A stretch of 55,410 bases of DNA, from assembly GCA_002869925.2 (NCBI GenBank), contig NEWT02000039.1, forward strand, positions 62,887 through 118,296. Direction: 5' to 3'. Numbering within the stretch: position 1 is the stretch's first letter; the number at the start of each line of letters is the position of its first letter. Shown in pieces: positions 53,332-55,410 of this stretch. Both the position numbers and the translations under genes were made by a program. The notes beneath the pieces are model-generated. The model was not told the origin of the DNA, made no database searches, and worked only from the letters and a program-made list of their open reading frames with translations. Source of the stretch: Nitrospira sp. CG24A (lineage in GTDB: Bacteria; Nitrospirota; Nitrospiria; Nitrospirales; Nitrospiraceae).

Positions 53332-53808
53332 CTATTTCACCGGTCGCGTTTTGGAACAATGCTCATGCTGGATGAGCCAGGTTGGGCCTTCTTTGCGCAG
53401 GATGGTGGTGCATTGCCCGGAGTCCTGCCCTTCAAGTTCGCCTTTCCTAACTGCTTGAAACACATAGTCGTAGGTCGCCCAAGCGGTTGGGCCAGGAATT
53501 CTGACACGCAGGTTTGACACGACATTGATGAAACGCAGCGTGTTCCCCTTATTCAGTTCAGACTCATAGTCTGAAAACCACTTCTCGATGGACTCACGCG
53601 TTTCCGTCTCACCATCCTGAATACCGACATAGTCTTTGGTATAGAGCTTCAACACAGCTTGCTTGTCTCTGATTTCAGAGTAGGTCGCGGATGCCATGGC
53701 GGCTTCCTTGACGACCTTCTCAATCGCCACTCCTTCATCTGCAGACCAGGCCACGACCGTCCACGAGAGGCAGGCCATCAATCCTACAAGGGCGAGCAGG
53801 CTTTTCAT
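53332..53808 (-). CDS. Exported SnoaL/NTF2-like protein
   Basis: A 158-residue protein. An N-terminal signal (LLALVGLMACLSWTVVAWSA) precedes a domain with AVLKLYTKDYVGIQDGETE, ESIEKWFSDYESEL and AWATYDYVFQAV, typical of the SnoaL/DUF4440 NTF2-like fold that forms small-molecule-binding cones. I chose ATG 53808; a TTG 7 codons upstream is possible and no clear ribosome-binding site is seen. It converges with the frameshifted exported gene, with only 27 nt between the stops. The two exported proteins may be related in function, but no evidence shows it. Confidence 0.78.
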   Translation of the reverse strand: MKSLLALVGLMACLSWTVVAWSADEGVAIEKVVKEAAMASATYSEIRDKQAVLKLYTKDYVGIQDGETETRESIEKWFSDYESELNKGNTLRFINVVSNLRVRIPGPTAWATYDYVFQAVRKGELEGQDSGQCTTILRKEGPTWLIQHEHCSKTRPVK

Positions 53809-53832
53809 ACGCGGCGTCCAATAGAACAAACA

Positions 53833-54585
53833 TCAACCGGCATAATCGAACGTGAGATCGCGAGACTGGACGAGGTGAACGTTGGCCAGTCGACCCGACG
53901 AGATACCGGACACAAGCAACGTCCAGATTCGTTCGGCGAGCTGCCCGCCTGTGACAGACTCAGCGTCGAAGACATGGCGCAGATCCTGGCGATCGAATGC
54001 CTTCACAACCTTCTCCTGCACCACACGATCCAGGGCGCCGATATCCGTCACCATCCCCGTCACCGGGTCGATGGTGCCATGCACCGTCACGAAACAGTCC
54101 CATTCGCAACCATGATTGCTATTCGACAGCGCCATGAACGAGTAACGCCGCGTCACGCTGGCGACATCGAGGCCCGCCTCTGCCGTGACTTCGGCATACA
54201 GGTCTTCATCCTCATACAACCGAATGGCGTGGAGCGTCCCGATATCTTTCTGCTCGTCCAGCTTACCCCAGAGCACACGGGCCAGATTTTCCGACGTGGG
54301 AATCTGGTCCTTGAAGTAGGGCATATCGAGATTCAGGTTCTTATGGTCGAATTCTTCGAGTACCTTGAGCAAGGCGAGCTTCAAGTCGAAGAGATTCACA
54401 ACCATGCCGGTCTTCGAGTCCACCTCGCCTAAGACCGTCACCTCGATCATGTAATTATGCCCGTGTGCCGGTGGGTTATAACAGAGACCGAACACAGCCC
54501 GGTTCTTGGCCTCATCCCATTCAGGTTTGATATACCGATGCGCCGCGGCAAACTCGAGGCGCTTTGTCAGCAAGACGGTAGACAT
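53833..54585 (-). CDS. Two-domain 6-pyruvoyl-tetrahydropterin synthase-like protein
   Basis: A 250-residue protein with two PTPS/QueD-like domains. The first has a full zinc site and catalytic Cys: His16 (FAAAHRY), Cys35 (GLCYN), His41 and His43 (AHGHNYMIEVTV), plus a PTSENLARVLW motif with the conserved Glu. The second (residues 145-250) has NHGCEWDCFVTVHG in place of CGRxHGHNY and lacks the first His, so its zinc site is altered. Known single-domain members make 6-carboxytetrahydropterin for queuosine or 6-pyruvoyl-pterin for BH4. The fusion suggests an asymmetric dimer-like enzyme. The ATG is at 54585. Confidence 0.85.
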   Translation of the reverse strand: MSTVLLTKRLEFAAAHRYIKPEWDEAKNRAVFGLCYNPPAHGHNYMIEVTVLGEVDSKTGMVVNLFDLKLALLKVLEEFDHKNLNLDMPYFKDQIPTSENLARVLWGKLDEQKDIGTLHAIRLYEDEDLYAEVTAEAGLDVASVTRRYSFMALSNSNHGCEWDCFVTVHGTIDPVTGMVTDIGALDRVVQEKVVKAFDRQDLRHVFDAESVTGGQLAERIWTLLVSGISSGRLANVHLVQSRDLTFDYAG

Positions 54586-54701
54586 AATGAAAATTTTTAA
54601 TTGTACATGTTCAATGTTGAGTGTACGAGGCGTCTGTAAATATTATTCAATTCACCCTTCAGCACTAAACATTCAACATTTGCCTCGGCGCTTACATGCT
54701 C

Positions 54702-54830
54702 AGCAGGATGCTCAAAAATGCTGTCCAGCAAGGCCGCAGCGAGGGAAGATCCGGAGGCGTACCCTCTGGGGTACGTTGAGGATCTGAGCGATGCGAGAAC
54801 GCCGCTGGCGGGTTTTTCAGCTTCCTGCTA
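54702..54830. repeat. Composite palindromic repeat, copy 9
   Basis: The B end (GCAGGATGCTCAAAAATGCT, then GTCCAGCAAGGCCGCAGCGAG) starts it, the core is GGCGTACCCTCTGGGGTACG, and it closes with GGTTTTTCAGCTTCCTGC. Read on the minus strand, the A end supplies the stop codon and the last residues (LAGS) of the DUF3501 protein. Confidence 0.9.
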
Positions 54831-55404
54831 AATCAGAGAGCCACTCCTCCCGCATACTCCCGGGAACAGGCGCCTCAGCGTGATACTCGCGATGGTGCAC
54901 CGTCAATATCACCGGCTGGCGCAAGTCGGCGAACGCGGCGGTCATTGATGCGGTCGGCCGGAATCGGACGAAATGCACCGCACTGATTTTTGTTTCATGA
55001 CTGTGGCCACCCTCGAACTGCCCGAATACGTGCTCACTTCCGGCTCGAATCGCAACTTTTTCACCATGATCGAGCCCCATGAACATGTCGAGCCATTCTT
55101 TCATCCGATCCTGTTCCGTAATTTCTATGAGCAACGTGGCGCTCAACTCTCCGGTTCCCGGCATGAGGGCATTATACACGTCCAACTCATCCTGGATTTT
55201 GCGGGGATCGAGAATATGCTCGACCCGGATCATTTCCTGAGTCTGAAACCGCAACGTCTCGCGATTTTCAAAGACGAGCGTGAGCAGCGGCCCGAGGAAC
55301 ATCCTGCGCCGCTGCTTGAGCGCGATGATCTGCGAGCGGAACTGCTCCCGCTGGCGTTCATACTCTGCCATGGCCAAGAGATCATGGGGGGCCAAGAGGT
55401 TCAT
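54817..55404 (-). CDS. DUF3501 family protein
   Basis: A 195-residue cytosolic protein of the DUF3501 family. The signature YERQREQFRSQIIALKQRRR, then MFLGPLLTLVFENRETLRFQ, QEMIRVEHI and GELSATLLIEITE is clear. In other genomes the family is often next to rubrerythrin and Fe-S or thiosulfate-related genes, but its function is unknown. ATG 55404 lies at the window edge, so any partner upstream is out of view. The last codons and the TGA are provided by repeat copy 9. Confidence 0.9.
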   Translation of the reverse strand: MNLLAPHDLLAMAEYERQREQFRSQIIALKQRRRMFLGPLLTLVFENRETLRFQTQEMIRVEHILDPRKIQDELDVYNALMPGTGELSATLLIEITEQDRMKEWLDMFMGLDHGEKVAIRAGSEHVFGQFEGGHSHETKISAVHFVRFRPTASMTAAFADLRQPVILTVHHREYHAEAPVPGSMREEWLSDLAGS

Positions 55405-55410
55405 CGCGGT

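Noticed and set aside
53659-54432. A 257-aa plus-strand ORF
   Set aside because: Antisense to the two-domain PTPS gene and the SnoaL-like gene, which have clear motifs.

Overview
The window reads as chromosome of a Nitrospira-like bacterium (phylum Nitrospirota). This is an inference from moderately high G+C, the tig-clpP-clpX order, a full-length fused glycine dehydrogenase, SdhA/FrdA-type flavoprotein, DUF3501 and PTPS genes, and a dense family of GC-rich intergenic palindromes; no rRNA or marker gene fixes the genus. Most of the sequence is ordinary housekeeping DNA. One accessory stretch (about 16.6-28.6 kb) and one metal-efflux operon (38.0-44.8 kb) stand out.

Layout: 0-13 kb: an exported HEAT-repeat protein, tRNA-Leu(UAG), the tig/clpP/clpX proteostasis cluster, two tandem PilZ-like proteins, a HEAT-repeat lipoprotein overlapping a long TatA-like gene, an M24 peptidase, a small exported protein behind an operator-like palindrome, a class-I amidotransferase and an APC transporter. 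13-17 kb: a Pro/Ala-tailed small protein, rimO and purU. 17-24 kb: a MarR regulator (+) divergent from a minus-strand run encoding an SCP2-like protein, a linalool dehydratase/isomerase-family (Ldi) protein, a DUF169 protein and a metallo-beta-lactamase-fold exported protein, with twin palindromic operator-like sites between the two arms. 23.8-28.6 kb: a decayed IS3 element, an aldehyde dehydrogenase, a cis-CaaD-like tautomerase, a frameshifted SDR and an HxlR regulator. 28.6-38 kb: an OmpR/HK pair, an orphan SdhA/FrdA flavoprotein, a small GIY-YIG protein, gcvP and a DUF4062 protein. 38-45 kb: a CusCBA-type Cu/Ag efflux operon whose CusB is fused to a Met-rich linker and a YtkA-like domain. 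45-55 kb: PBP1A, typA with a hairpin-plus-T8 leader, a peroxiredoxin and thioredoxin-like protein, an overlapping PBECR2-like/DUF2283 pair, a frameshifted exported protein, a two-domain PTPS protein and DUF3501.

The most striking structural signal is a dispersed family of about 125-bp composite palindromes (nine copies plus edge fragments). One defined end, of the form GGATGCTGAAAAAG, abuts the stop codon of the preceding gene in six of nine copies. A second GC-rich module is nested inside two copies and also occurs alone. The best candidate for an undescribed pathway is the MarR/SCP2/Ldi/DUF169 cluster. Three genes appear broken by single-base frameshifts (27602, about 52894, and possibly near 17198), so either local gene decay or assembly error should be kept in mind.
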